A stretch of DNA of 10,626 bases from Sva-07 sp031398325 (GCA_031398325.1 JANNNB010000115.1:1-10626); one strand, 5' to 3'. Positions 1 to 5,716 are shown, numbered from the stretch's first letter. The notes: a model not told the origin generated them from the letters alone. Translations and numbers: made by a program.

Positions 1-37
1 AGGCGGCCGGATGCGATCTCACTGAGTACGGTTGATG

Positions 38-487
38 TCAGCTGCGTCGGATGGTGCGCAGTCCGGCTGTTTGGTTCCAGATGGTGAGTTCGAGGGCGTC
101 TTGGTCGACGCGGACGAGGCTGGCGTGTTCGATGTCGAGCACGAACGCTGTTCCGGGTTGGTCGGCGACTTCGCCGTCGTGTCGGAGTCGGCCGCGGAGT
201 TTGGCGTCGCCGTCGACGAGGTTGGGGTCGAGTGGTGCGGTGTGGAGTTCGAAGCGTGGGTCGCGTTCGGCGTCGTGGAGCTTGAGTGAGTCGGGCATCA
301 TTCCGATCCGGAGTTGAGTTGGGGTGATCTCGACTTCGGTGCCGCTGAGGCGTGGGGTTCCGTCGGTTCGGATGGTCCCGAGGATGTGGTGCAGGTTGGC
401 GTTGAGTCGGTTCTCGATTGCTCGTGCGAGGTCGGGTGCTTGCTGTTGGAGTAGCTGCCAGGTCTCTTCGGGGTGTGCTGTGGTCAT
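38..487 (-). CDS. Pyridoxamine 5'-phosphate oxidase-like (split beta-barrel, FMN/F420-binding) protein, 149 aa
   Basis: Small cytoplasmic flavin- or F420-binding protein of the PNPOx-like superfamily; the substrate cannot be told. The family pattern is visible: an N-terminal helix (about residues 8-32), then a strand-turn-strand 'GTIRTDGTPRLSGTEVEI' (about 37-54), a 'MMPDSLKLHDAERDPRFELHT' stretch (about 63-83) where this family binds phosphate/flavin, and a C-terminal strand set ending in RTIRRS. The open frame runs back to 757, but I chose ATG at 487 because an AAAGG ribosome-binding site lies 7 nt upstream (495-499) and homology-like sequence begins there. The upstream part of the frame is antisense to an MFS fragment. 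Codons ending in A (GCA, CGA, CCA) seem more frequent than in neighbouring genes, a mild hint of different origin. Its nearest visible promoter is at 738-765, which would give a leader of about 240 nt. Confidence 0.85.
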   Translation of the reverse strand: MTTAHPEETWQLLQQQAPDLARAIENRLNANLHHILGTIRTDGTPRLSGTEVEITPTQLRIGMMPDSLKLHDAERDPRFELHTAPLDPNLVDGDAKLRGRLRHDGEVADQPGTAFVLDIEHASLVRVDQDALELTIWNQTAGLRTIRRS

Positions 488-494
488 CTGTCTG

Positions 495-499
495 CCTTT
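495..499 (-). promoter_or_regulatory. Ribosome-binding site of the 38-487 gene
   Basis: Reads AAAGG on the minus strand, 7 nt before the ATG at 487. It decides the start of the PNPOx-like protein against upstream in-frame ATGs at 739 and 757. Confidence 0.6.
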
Positions 500-511
500 C
501 GTTCCGATGGT

Positions 512-718
512 GTGGTGGTGCGGTTCGGCGACCGCTTTCGGCGCTGGGTGCCGGCCGTGGTGCTCTGCGCTGCTCAGTTCATGCTGATTGTCGACGTCGT
601 CATCGTGAACGTTGCGTTGCCACCGATCCGAGAAGACCTCGACTTGCCCGACAGCCGATTGCAACTCGTCGCCGTGGCGTACACGCTCACGTTCGGAAGC
701 CTGTTGATCGTGCTCGGG
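512..718 (+). pseudogene. Truncated N-terminal remnant of a DHA2 (EmrB/QacA-type) MFS drug exporter
   Basis: About 68 residues from one of three consecutive GTG codons (512/515/518). Membrane segment 1 carries the DHA2 signature 'FMLIVDVVIVNVALPPI' with its conserved Asp, followed by 'REDLDLPDSRLQLVAVAYTL' and the start of segment 2 'TFGSLLIVLG'. A normal family member continues with a 'GRLAD..GRR' loop and 12 more segments. Here the frame changes to CLSPSLHNSFF and stops at 752-754. The retained part has no frameshift and normal codon use, so the break looks fairly recent. Its 5' end lies only 24 bp from the divergent PNPOx start and lacks a clear ribosome-binding site, so both edges may be rearrangement joints. 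In the family these are proton-driven exporters in the inner membrane; this piece cannot function as one. The end coordinate is approximate. Confidence 0.8.
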
Positions 719-737
719 TGCCTGAGTCCATCTCTGC

Positions 738-765
738 ATAATAGTTTCTTTTAACAAAGAAACAA
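738..765 (-). promoter_or_regulatory. Leftward promoter overlapping the palindrome upstream of tetR
   Basis: On the minus strand a TTGTTT -35-like hexamer (760-765), a 16-nt spacer and a TATTAT -10 (738-743, one mismatch to consensus). Six nt after the -10 is an ATG at 731, the layout of a leaderless start. The frame from that ATG closes after 14 codons (stop 687-689), as if its gene had been cut off at the MFS junction. Transcription would run antisense through the MFS remnant into the 38-487 gene. The -10 is good, the -35 weak. Confidence 0.5.
744..763. promoter_or_regulatory. 20-bp palindrome, probable TetR operator
   Basis: Perfect 8-bp arms GTTTCTTT and AAAGAAAC around a TAAC centre, in an A/T-rich island within GC-rich DNA. 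It overlaps the -35 regions of both facing promoters and ends 20 bp before the TetR gene, the usual place for a TetR autoregulatory operator. Binding by the neighbouring TetR is inferred from position and symmetry. Confidence 0.7.
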
Positions 766-777
766 CCCGGATAGTGT
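751..777 (+). promoter_or_regulatory. Possible rightward tetR promoter
   Basis: TTAACA (751-756, five of six to TTGACA), a 15-nt spacer and TAGTGT (772-777), then six nt to the ATG at 784, which would make a leaderless mRNA. The -10 is poor and the spacer short, so this is tentative. No Shine-Dalgarno sequence is seen before the ATG, which fits leaderless translation. Confidence 0.35.
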
Positions 778-783
778 TCCGCT

Positions 784-1392
784 ATGCCCGGTCGGCCACG
801 GAAAGTCTCAGATGAAGCAATCTTCGCCGCTGTCACCGCTGCGGTCGGCGAGGGCGGCCCCGACGCGTTGACGGTCCAGAACGTTGCCGAGCGGGTCGGT
901 GTGACCGCCCCCGCAGTGCGTCAACGCTTCGGTTCGAAGCGAGCGTTGTTGCTCGCCTACGCGGAGCACCAGGCGCTCAACGCCGCCCAGCCCTTCTCGG
1001 CGCCGTCGGCGGACGAGACAGGGCCACTCAACCAACTCGTCGAGGGACTCGTCGCCAGCGGTGCTCAGCTCGGTGACAAGCGCACGCTCACCAACAACCT
1101 TGCGCTTCTGCAGCTCGATCTCACCGATCCCGAACTCGGAGCTCACGCCACCAATCACAGCCGCGCTGTCCTCCATGCGATCGAAGGCCTCATCCGTCAG
1201 GCGATTGCGGATCGAGAAGTGAAGCCCAACGTCGACGCCAACGCGCTCGCAGAGGCCGTCAACACCACCTACAACGGCGCACTCGTGACTTGGGCCATCG
1301 ACGGCAACGGCCCTCTCGAGAAGTGGCTGCGCAAGCAGCTCGAATTCGTGCTCTCACCACACACCACCCGACGTTGGCAGAGGCCCTCATGA
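784..1392 (+). CDS. TetR/AcrR family transcriptional regulator, 202 aa
   Basis: DNA-binding repressor of TetR type. Residues about 9-55 form the three-helix N-terminal domain: 'ALTVQNVAERVGVTAPAVRQRF' is the helix-turn-helix, followed by the typical 'GSKRALLLAYAEH' (F-x-S/G-K motif). Residues about 65-195 are a helical ligand-binding and dimerisation domain that does not reveal the ligand. The length is normal for the family. The ATG at 784 immediately precedes the basic PGRPRK start often seen in TetR proteins. A perfect palindrome at 744-763 is its probable operator. The natural target may have been the MFS exporter whose remnant lies upstream, since TetR/MFS pairs are common. If so, the regulator has outlived its pump and may now control only itself and the leftward transcript. 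Confidence 0.92.
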   Translation: MPGRPRKVSDEAIFAAVTAAVGEGGPDALTVQNVAERVGVTAPAVRQRFGSKRALLLAYAEHQALNAAQPFSAPSADETGPLNQLVEGLVASGAQLGDKRTLTNNLALLQLDLTDPELGAHATNHSRAVLHAIEGLIRQAIADREVKPNVDANALAEAVNTTYNGALVTWAIDGNGPLEKWLRKQLEFVLSPHTTRRWQRPS

Positions 1393-1433
1393 CTCAGCCT
1401 GCCTACTGCACACGCACCCGCTCACCGAGCGCC

Positions 1434-1455
1434 CTGCCCAGTTTCGTGCGGGCAG
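1434..1455. terminator. Weak stem-loop between convergent genes
   Basis: CTGCCC and GGGCAG form a 6-bp stem with a 10-nt loop, between the end of tetR (1392) and the end of the histidine phosphatase (1536). There is no U-tract on either strand, so it is at best a weak or factor-assisted terminator. The rest of the 143-bp gap shows nothing else. Confidence 0.25.
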
Positions 1456-1535
1456 TTCGCGCGCTTTGGGATACCGACGACTGCGGTCGCCTCGGCGAGC
1501 ATGCACGGCCAGCTGACCGTTCATCATTCTCGACG

Positions 1536-2120
1536 TCAGCGGGTTTCGTCGATCGGTTTCCAGCCGTGCAGCAGCCGTCGATCAGAGCGGTCGTAGCTCC
1601 AGTAGTGCCCTTGGCCGGGCTGATCGTGTGAGCGGCTGATTGCGCGACTGTCGAGATGGCACATGAGCAACGTCCCCACCGCGCCGTGGCCCACGACCGC
1701 CACGTCGCCGTCGGCGCCGTCGAGTGGTGCGCCGAGGACATCGCCCACGGCATCCACGATGCGTTGCTGTGCATCAACGGCACGTTCCCAGCCGCTCGCC
1801 GACCGCTCCGGATGGGCAAAGAATCGATCGGCGAGCAACTCATGGCGTTCCGGTTCGACGAAGCCCGTGGCCGAACGGTCGATTTCTCCTGTCGACCGAC
1901 GCACGTCCAGGTCCAGATTCAGCCGGGCGGCGATCAGATCTGCCGTCTCGAGGGCTTTCGTTTCGGCGCTACTGATGATGAGACCGATCGAGCTGACCCA
2001 TTCCTGGTCGAGCAAGGCGTGGACCCGGTGACGCCCGAGCTCACTCAGCCGCCACTCGGCGACAGGTCGGTGTGGGTCGATGTCCACGTTGGGATGGCTG
2101 ATGTATCTCAGAACCGACAT
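1536..2120 (-). CDS. Histidine phosphatase superfamily protein (phosphoglycerate mutase-like), 194 aa
   Basis: Probable phosphatase using a phospho-histidine intermediate; substrate unknown. Motifs in order: 'MSVLRYISHPNV' at the N-terminus in place of the usual xRHGx motif (His at residue 9 kept, the Arg before it replaced by Ser), 'SELGRHRVHALL' (about 27-38), 'SSAETKALETADLIAARL' (about 49-66) which matches the family's SxxxRxxxTA helix, an acidic loop around 'TGEID', and 'VVGHGAVGTLL' (about 142-152) supplying the second catalytic His. The length is normal for a small branch-1 member. The frame extends upstream to 2273, but the family starts at the ATG at 2120. No strong ribosome-binding site is present. 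GAGAAT six nt before the ATG could be a leaderless -10, though no -35 is evident. It is 168 bp downstream of the SRPBCC gene on the same strand, so it may be a third operon gene or independent. Confidence 0.85.
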   Translation of the reverse strand: MSVLRYISHPNVDIDPHRPVAEWRLSELGRHRVHALLDQEWVSSIGLIISSAETKALETADLIAARLNLDLDVRRSTGEIDRSATGFVEPERHELLADRFFAHPERSASGWERAVDAQQRIVDAVGDVLGAPLDGADGDVAVVGHGAVGTLLMCHLDSRAISRSHDQPGQGHYWSYDRSDRRLLHGWKPIDETR

Positions 2121-2288
2121 CGCCACATTCTCGCAACGACGGCGGGCGGCGACCGCAAATTCGCTGGGTCGGCCGCCATCGACTTCATTCGGCTTCCGAC
2201 CGACACGCGCCAGTAGCGGAGTCGTTCGTTGCGAGCATGTTGTTGATCGAGCGCGCCGAACCTCCCCGTCCATGGGCAGCTTGCCTGC

Positions 2289-2759
2289 TCAGCGTCGGTC
2301 GTTGCGGGCGAGGGCGTGCACGGGTGTCGAGCCAGCGAATGCGAGCTGTGTGAGCCGACGGAGATCGCCGGCGAGGTTGTGTCGCATCATGCGTGCGAGC
2401 AGACGCCCGAACACTCGCTCGGCGCCCGCGAGACGGATGTGCATGGTCAGTGTGACGACGCAGCTCGACTCGTCGATCGGTTCGACCTTTCGGGTGCCGT
2501 GTGCCTTCGAAGCGTCCCAGGTGAACGACTGGCCTGGACGCAGGTCAGTGACTTCGCCCGGGATTCGGTAGGTACGTCCCGCGAACCGAAGGATCTCGAG
2601 TGTGGTGGTACCCGTGCGGACGAGTCCTGGCGGTTGCGGGTTCATCGCCGACACACCGTTGCGCCAGAGGGGATCGACGTCATAGTCGGCGATCAGGGCC
2701 CACACGTCGGCGGCAGGGCGATCGATGACGGCGGTCTCGTGAAATGTCGCGGTTCGCAT
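2289..2759 (-). CDS. SRPBCC family protein (polyketide cyclase/dehydrase, START-like fold), 156 aa
   Basis: Small cytoplasmic protein with a helix-grip hydrophobic pocket; family members bind lipids, polyketides or aromatic ligands. It begins with the typical 'TAVIDRPAADVWALIADYD' (about residues 9-27) and 'PLWRNGVSAMNPQPPG' (about 30-45). The core strands follow: 'RTGTTTLEILRF', 'YRIPGEVTDLRPGQSFTWDA' and 'VVTLTMHIRLAG'. A C-terminal amphipathic helix around 'RLLARMMRHNLAGDLRRLTQL' closes the fold. The length suits the family. The ATG at 2759 lies one nt after the stop of the SnoaL-like gene, with GGGG a few nt upstream, so the two are cotranscribed and probably coupled. No catalytic residue can be named, and the ligand is unknown. 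Confidence 0.88.
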   Translation of the reverse strand: MRTATFHETAVIDRPAADVWALIADYDVDPLWRNGVSAMNPQPPGLVRTGTTTLEILRFAGRTYRIPGEVTDLRPGQSFTWDASKAHGTRKVEPIDESSCVVTLTMHIRLAGAERVFGRLLARMMRHNLAGDLRRLTQLAFAGSTPVHALARNDRR

Positions 2760-2760
2760 G

Positions 2761-3153
2761 TCAGCCCCAGAACGCGTCGACGACAGCCTGTTCCCGGTTG
2801 TGGAACCAGATCTCGGCGATGCGGTCGTCCTCTGTGAGGCGGAACAGGTGGATGGTGTGGTTGACCAGTGGCGCGCGACCGGCGCGGTGGGCGGTGACCC
2901 GCACGTACGCGCCGATGTGAGTCTCGCCGTCGAGGATCTCGATCAGCTCCATGTGTTCGCCGTCGTCGGTGGCGTTGCGGGTTCGCTCCAGGAAGTGACC
3001 CACCCCGGCGGCGCCGTGATGATCCCCGGACATCGGATGAGAACCCGGTACGTGCAGGGTGACGTCGGGCTCGAGCGATGAGGCGATGGCGGATGGATCG
3101 AATGCTCCCGGACTCGAGTAGAGAGCGGCAACTTGTTCGGTGATGTAATTCAT
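2761..3153 (-). CDS. SnoaL/NTF2-like (ketosteroid isomerase-type fold) protein, 130 aa
   Basis: A small cone-shaped NTF2-like protein; such proteins act as isomerases, cyclases or hydrolases, or simply bind small molecules. The pattern is an N-terminal helix (about residues 3-14), 'SSLEPDVTLHVPGSHPMSGDHHGAAGVGHF' (about 25-54), and central strands 'THIGAYVRVTAHRAG' and 'VNHTIHLFRLTEDDRIAEIWFH' (about 96-117). The ending with W/F plus an acidic strand is typical of SnoaL-like domains. The ATG at 3153 lies six nt after a TATTAT -10, so the message is probably leaderless; no ribosome-binding site is present. It is the first gene of an operon with the SRPBCC gene and is divergent from a MarR regulator, suggesting ligand-controlled expression. 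The reaction cannot be specified. Confidence 0.88.
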   Translation of the reverse strand: MNYITEQVAALYSSPGAFDPSAIASSLEPDVTLHVPGSHPMSGDHHGAAGVGHFLERTRNATDDGEHMELIEILDGETHIGAYVRVTAHRAGRAPLVNHTIHLFRLTEDDRIAEIWFHNREQAVVDAFWG

Positions 3154-3155
3154 AA

Positions 3156-3168
3156 TCGTATAATACGA
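3156..3168. promoter_or_regulatory. 13-bp perfect palindrome over the -10 region, probable MarR operator
   Basis: TCGTAT-A-ATACGA, with 6-bp arms around one central base. It covers the TATTAT -10 of the leftward promoter and also contains a perfect TATAAT (3159-3164) on the plus strand. Its position next to a divergent MarR gene makes it the best candidate operator. Occupancy would block RNA polymerase at the SnoaL/SRPBCC promoter. Confidence 0.7.
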
Positions 3169-3188
3169 ACCCGAATATTCGATGTCAA
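3160..3188 (-). promoter_or_regulatory. Near-consensus housekeeping promoter of the SnoaL-SRPBCC operon
   Basis: On the minus strand: perfect TTGACA (3183-3188), exactly 17 nt of spacer, TATTAT (3160-3165, one mismatch), then six nt to the ATG at 3153. Transcription is expected to begin at or next to the A of the ATG. This is the clearest promoter in the window. Such a strong promoter overlapped by palindromes suggests a normally repressed, inducible operon. Confidence 0.85.
3172..3181. promoter_or_regulatory. Second palindrome (CGAATATTCG) in the promoter spacer
   Basis: Perfect 10-bp palindrome between -35 and -10, three bp from the 3156-3168 palindrome. Both share CGA/TCG outer half-sites around an A/T core, as if one protein bound two adjacent sites. 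The MarR at 3228 is the candidate. Confidence 0.55.
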
Positions 3189-3227
3189 ATAGTTCCTTGT
3201 CGTACTAGATGGCGTAGCGTGTGTCCC

Positions 3228-3755
3228 ATGGCCGATGTCGTCGACGAGTTCATCGAGCAGTGGCGTGCGGAACGACCGGATCTGAGTCTCGACGCCATGG
3301 CGACCATCGGGCGCCTCGGGCGCGTGATGGGCCTCGGAACTCGGTTGATCGAGAGAACGCTGCAACGGCACGACCTACGCCTGAGTGAGTTCGATGTGTT
3401 GGCAACACTGCGCCGTCTCGGAGCGCCGTATGTTGCGTCGCCCTCGCGGATCACGCAATCGTTGATGCTGTCGCCAGCAACCCTGACGAGCCGCCTCGAC
3501 AGGCTCGAGAACATCGGGCTGATCGAGCGACGAGCCGTTCCGGAGGATCGCCGCAGCCTGCTCGTAGCGCTCACCCAGGCCGGTTACGACCGGATCGACG
3601 CCGCGGTCACCGATCACGTCGAGACCGAGGAACAGATCGTCGGCGTCCTGTCGGCAAAGCAGCGTCAAGCGCTCGACGACGCGCTCCGCACCATGTTGGC
3701 GTCACTCCAATCCGAGGCCCACACCGCAGCGGATCACGAACCGAACGCAATGTGA
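3228..3755 (+). CDS. MarR family transcriptional regulator, 175 aa
   Basis: Winged-helix repressor that usually binds a palindrome in its own divergent promoter region and is released by small aromatic ligands. Residues about 1-50 are the dimerisation helices, including 'EFIEQWRAERPDLSL'. This W...P..(D/S) start is typical of the long MarR subgroup. 'SEFDVLATLRRLGAPYVASP' and 'LSPATLTSRLDRLENIGLIERR' (about 57-102) form the HTH. 'PEDRRSLLVALTQAG' is the wing with the conserved D-R-R-S. The remainder is the C-terminal dimerisation helix. The ATG at 3228 fits the family; an in-frame GTG at 3219 would add three residues. No ribosome-binding site is seen. It is divergent from the SnoaL/SRPBCC operon, with 74 bp between start codons and two palindromes there. 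The inducer is unknown. Confidence 0.93.
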   Translation: MADVVDEFIEQWRAERPDLSLDAMATIGRLGRVMGLGTRLIERTLQRHDLRLSEFDVLATLRRLGAPYVASPSRITQSLMLSPATLTSRLDRLENIGLIERRAVPEDRRSLLVALTQAGYDRIDAAVTDHVETEEQIVGVLSAKQRQALDDALRTMLASLQSEAHTAADHEPNAM

Positions 3756-3802
3756 TTGCCGGTGAACACTGTCGGGGCGAAGCCATCGAGCGTTCTCGCG
3801 TG

Positions 3803-3819
3803 GGTGCGCTCAGCGCACC
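3803..3819. terminator. Stem-loop between convergent marR and the GAF operon
   Basis: Perfect 7-bp stem GGTGCGC/GCGCACC with a TCA loop, placed in the 101-bp gap between two genes that end facing each other (3755 and 3857). GTTCTT follows on the plus strand, a poor U-tract; the minus side has none. It is likely a shared terminator of the U-poor kind common in actinobacteria. Confidence 0.55.
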
Positions 3820-3856
3820 GTTCTTGCTGGCCCTCTACCAGCGTGGGCGTCAATCG

Positions 3857-4822
3857 TCAGGGTGGCGAGATGTGCTCCAACACGAGCGGCGAGCGGACTT
3901 CGAGGTCGAATCGGCCGCGCCCGGTGGAATGGATCCGGAGGGGAAGGTCCTGTTCGTCGAGGCGTCGTTTGAGCAATATGAGTCGGCTCTCGAAGTTGTC
4001 TCGGTACGCCGGTAGCTCCAGCGTTGGATCGAGTTTCGCCTCCCGGTTCGTGAATGACGTGCGCCCCATTCCGACATGGTCGGCGACGAGCTTCCAGAGC
4101 AATCGCCCAGCCACACCCTTGATGACGTAGTTGTCGTCGAGGAACGTGCTGCCATCCACCGCGTAGTGGCGAAGGACGATCGCTTCCTGCCCGGGAGTCG
4201 GCTGTGCGATCGGAGCGGGGGGCGTGCTGCCAGACGTCGACGCGGGTGTCGGCGCTTCAGCGTCGGCAACCGCGAGATGCTCGCGCTCGACGGCCGCCGC
4301 GACGAGATGGGCAGCGATCGTCAGCGCCTGCTCGTCGAACTCGTCGTATGCGAGCGCGTGGCTACTCTCGACCGCGAGGACCCCGACCAAGACACCGCGT
4401 GCGACCATCGGTGCAGCGAGTTGGCTCCGGGCATCGGTGAGTCCCGGAAGGCGGATGTCCTCGCGGCGCTGGCTGTCGTCCGGGCTCGACCCTCGCGCTG
4501 ATCGGGCGTACGACAGCATCCGCTGCAGGTTGCCGATCCGCATGGTCGTCTGACGTTCACCGGTCATGCCGATCACGCCCTCACCGAGCTGCACCTCGGA
4601 GCCGGCGCCGCCCACCTCGTACCCACGACTCGCAACAGTGATCAGCCGACCGAGCTCGGGTTGGTGCTCGAGGAACAGGGAATGGCGGTAACCGCAGAGT
4701 TCCTCGAGGCCGACGAGCGCAGCGTCGATGACCTCTTCCAGGGTCGTGCGACCAGCGAGGCGGTCGCCGAACGCAACGAGTGCAGCGAGGTACTGCTGCG
4801 CTCGCGCCGGTTGGTCGTTCAT
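3857..4822 (-). CDS. GAF-domain protein with conserved C-terminal (possible winged-helix) domain, 321 aa
   Basis: Likely a cytoplasmic signal-responsive regulator. Residues about 15-180 form a GAF domain: helix 'LAALVAFGDRLAGRTTLEEV', then 'GYRHSLFLEHQPELGRL', 'LGEGVIGMTGERQTTMRIGN', and the closing 'QLAAPMVARGVLVGVLAVESS'. Residues about 187-213 are an Ala/Pro/Ser/Thr-rich linker. Residues about 218-315 form a second domain with 'YAVDGSTFLDDNYVIKGVAG', 'SFTNREAKLDPTLELP', 'NFESRLILLKRRL' and 'GRGRFDLEV'. Its helix-plus-charged-strand layout suggests a winged helix, but I cannot prove DNA binding. The GAF ligand is unknown. The start ATG overlaps the stop of the upstream PNPOx-like gene (ATGA), so translation is coupled. 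From memory, the same GAF and C-terminal pair occurs fused to a PNPOx-like domain in other bacteria, which would make this a split version. Confidence 0.85.
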   Translation of the reverse strand: MNDQPARAQQYLAALVAFGDRLAGRTTLEEVIDAALVGLEELCGYRHSLFLEHQPELGRLITVASRGYEVGGAGSEVQLGEGVIGMTGERQTTMRIGNLQRMLSYARSARGSSPDDSQRREDIRLPGLTDARSQLAAPMVARGVLVGVLAVESSHALAYDEFDEQALTIAAHLVAAAVEREHLAVADAEAPTPASTSGSTPPAPIAQPTPGQEAIVLRHYAVDGSTFLDDNYVIKGVAGRLLWKLVADHVGMGRTSFTNREAKLDPTLELPAYRDNFESRLILLKRRLDEQDLPLRIHSTGRGRFDLEVRSPLVLEHISPP

Positions 4823-5238
4823 GCGCGCTCGACAGCACCGCGCGATGCAACTTCACTCACGTCGAGCACGCGAAACACGTCGATGGCCCGGAGCGCGAAC
4901 ACGTCCGTCATGTCGGTCATGGCAGCGATTGCTTCGAGCTCGATCCGTGCGGCGTCGAAGTGCGGTCCGCTGGTCTCGGACCGTTCGTGCTGGACGAGCA
5001 GCTTGTAGCTGATCCCGGTGTCCGGGTGCGGGCACAGGAGCGTCGCCACCGGGTTCTGCACCAGGTTGGCGGTGGTCTTCGAGAAGAACTGATTGGACGT
5101 TGCGACGTGGGTGTCGTCGACCAGAATCACCTGTGACACATGCGTGACGTTTGGCTCGCCATCGATGGAGCAGGTGGCGAGAATCGCCGGAATCTCACCC
5201 TGCAGGCATCGCTCGATGTCTCGAAGGGGGATCGACAC
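4819..5238 (-). CDS. Pyridoxamine 5'-phosphate oxidase-like protein B, 139 aa
   Basis: Split beta-barrel flavin/F420-binding protein. It opens 'MSIPLRDIERCLQGEIPAIL', continues 'ATCSIDGEPNVTHVSQVILVDDTHVATSN', and has 'QFFSKTTANLVQNPVATLL' (about residues 50-68), the PNPOx segment that normally contacts the FMN phosphate. The C-terminal half, 'SETSGPHFDAARIELEAIAAM..DVFALRAIDVFRV', is typical of a PNPOx subfamily that accompanies GAF domains. I chose GTG at 5238: it is one nt past the upstream stop and starts at the homologous position. The frame is open to 5571, but that part is a shadow of gene A. The ATGA overlap with the GAF gene suggests the two proteins work together, probably as flavin- or F420-dependent sensing or redox partners. 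The reaction is unknown. Confidence 0.85.
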   Translation of the reverse strand: MSIPLRDIERCLQGEIPAILATCSIDGEPNVTHVSQVILVDDTHVATSNQFFSKTTANLVQNPVATLLCPHPDTGISYKLLVQHERSETSGPHFDAARIELEAIAAMTDMTDVFALRAIDVFRVLDVSEVASRGAVERA

Positions 5239-5239
5239 G

Positions 5240-5716
5240 TCAGGGCATCCGTGCGCCGGCGTGCGGGCCGGGGGTCTGGTCGTACCGAGTATCGAGGTCG
5301 AGTTCGAGCGCAACCACGTCGACCGGGAAGACTGCGGACGCGACAGATTCGAGTAAGCGAACCTGCTCGGCTCCAGCCACGAAGGCGTCGACGTGGCGGT
5401 GCATGAGTGCCAGGTCGCTGGCCGTGCGCTCCTGAGCTGGGACGGCGAGTGCGCCCTTCCACTGGATCGACCGGTAGGTCGTGATGTCGGTGACGAGCAG
5501 CGAGCAGCGGGTGCCGACGATTGCGTTGCTGCGGGCGGCCGTTGCTTCGGTGGAGATGAGCACCCGGACACGCACCGGGCTGATCGGAGCGATGCCGGCG
5601 ACTCGCGTCGCGTCGGGCGTGTGGAACCGGTCGGCTGTGCCGAGCATGCTCGACACCGGGCCTGCGAGAAACGTCTTCAGCTCGTCGTCGATCATGTCGC
5701 TCGCTGCGCGGGGCAC
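5240..5716 (-). CDS. Pyridoxamine 5'-phosphate oxidase-like protein A, 158 aa
   Basis: First gene of the leftward operon. 'DDELKTFLAGPVSSMLGTADRFHTPDATRVAGIAPIS' (about residues 10-46) and 'VRVLISTEATAARSNAIVGTRCSLLVTDITTYRSIQWKGAL' (about 50-90) follow the split beta-barrel plan. A helical insert then precedes a last strand 'VFPVDVVALELDLDTRYDQTPG'. The cofactor is probably FMN or F420; the substrate is unknown. Two starts are possible. GTG at 5716 lies six nt after a TATGAT -10-like hexamer (leaderless), while ATG at 5695 gives 151 aa with only a poor ribosome-binding site. I prefer 5716 because the spacing matches the other apparent leaderless genes here. Gene B follows after one nt. It differs clearly from protein B in sequence, so it is not a recent duplicate. 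Confidence 0.8.
   Translation of the reverse strand: MPRAASDMIDDELKTFLAGPVSSMLGTADRFHTPDATRVAGIAPISPVRVRVLISTEATAARSNAIVGTRCSLLVTDITTYRSIQWKGALAVPAQERTASDLALMHRHVDAFVAGAEQVRLLESVASAVFPVDVVALELDLDTRYDQTPGPHAGARMP

Noticed and set aside
1656..2216. 186-aa plus-strand ORF opposite the histidine phosphatase
   Set aside because: It is antisense to a gene with clear catalytic motifs, and its own translation shows no family features; long antisense frames are expected at this GC content.
2316..2837. 173-aa plus-strand ORF across the SRPBCC gene
   Set aside because: Shadow of the SRPBCC and SnoaL genes, whose family patterns are clear on the other strand.
4819..5571. Long version (250 aa) of PNPOx-like protein B starting at 5571
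   Set aside because: The extra 111 residues overlap gene A out of frame and are Ser/Arg/Pro-rich shadow sequence; family homology begins at the GTG at 5238.
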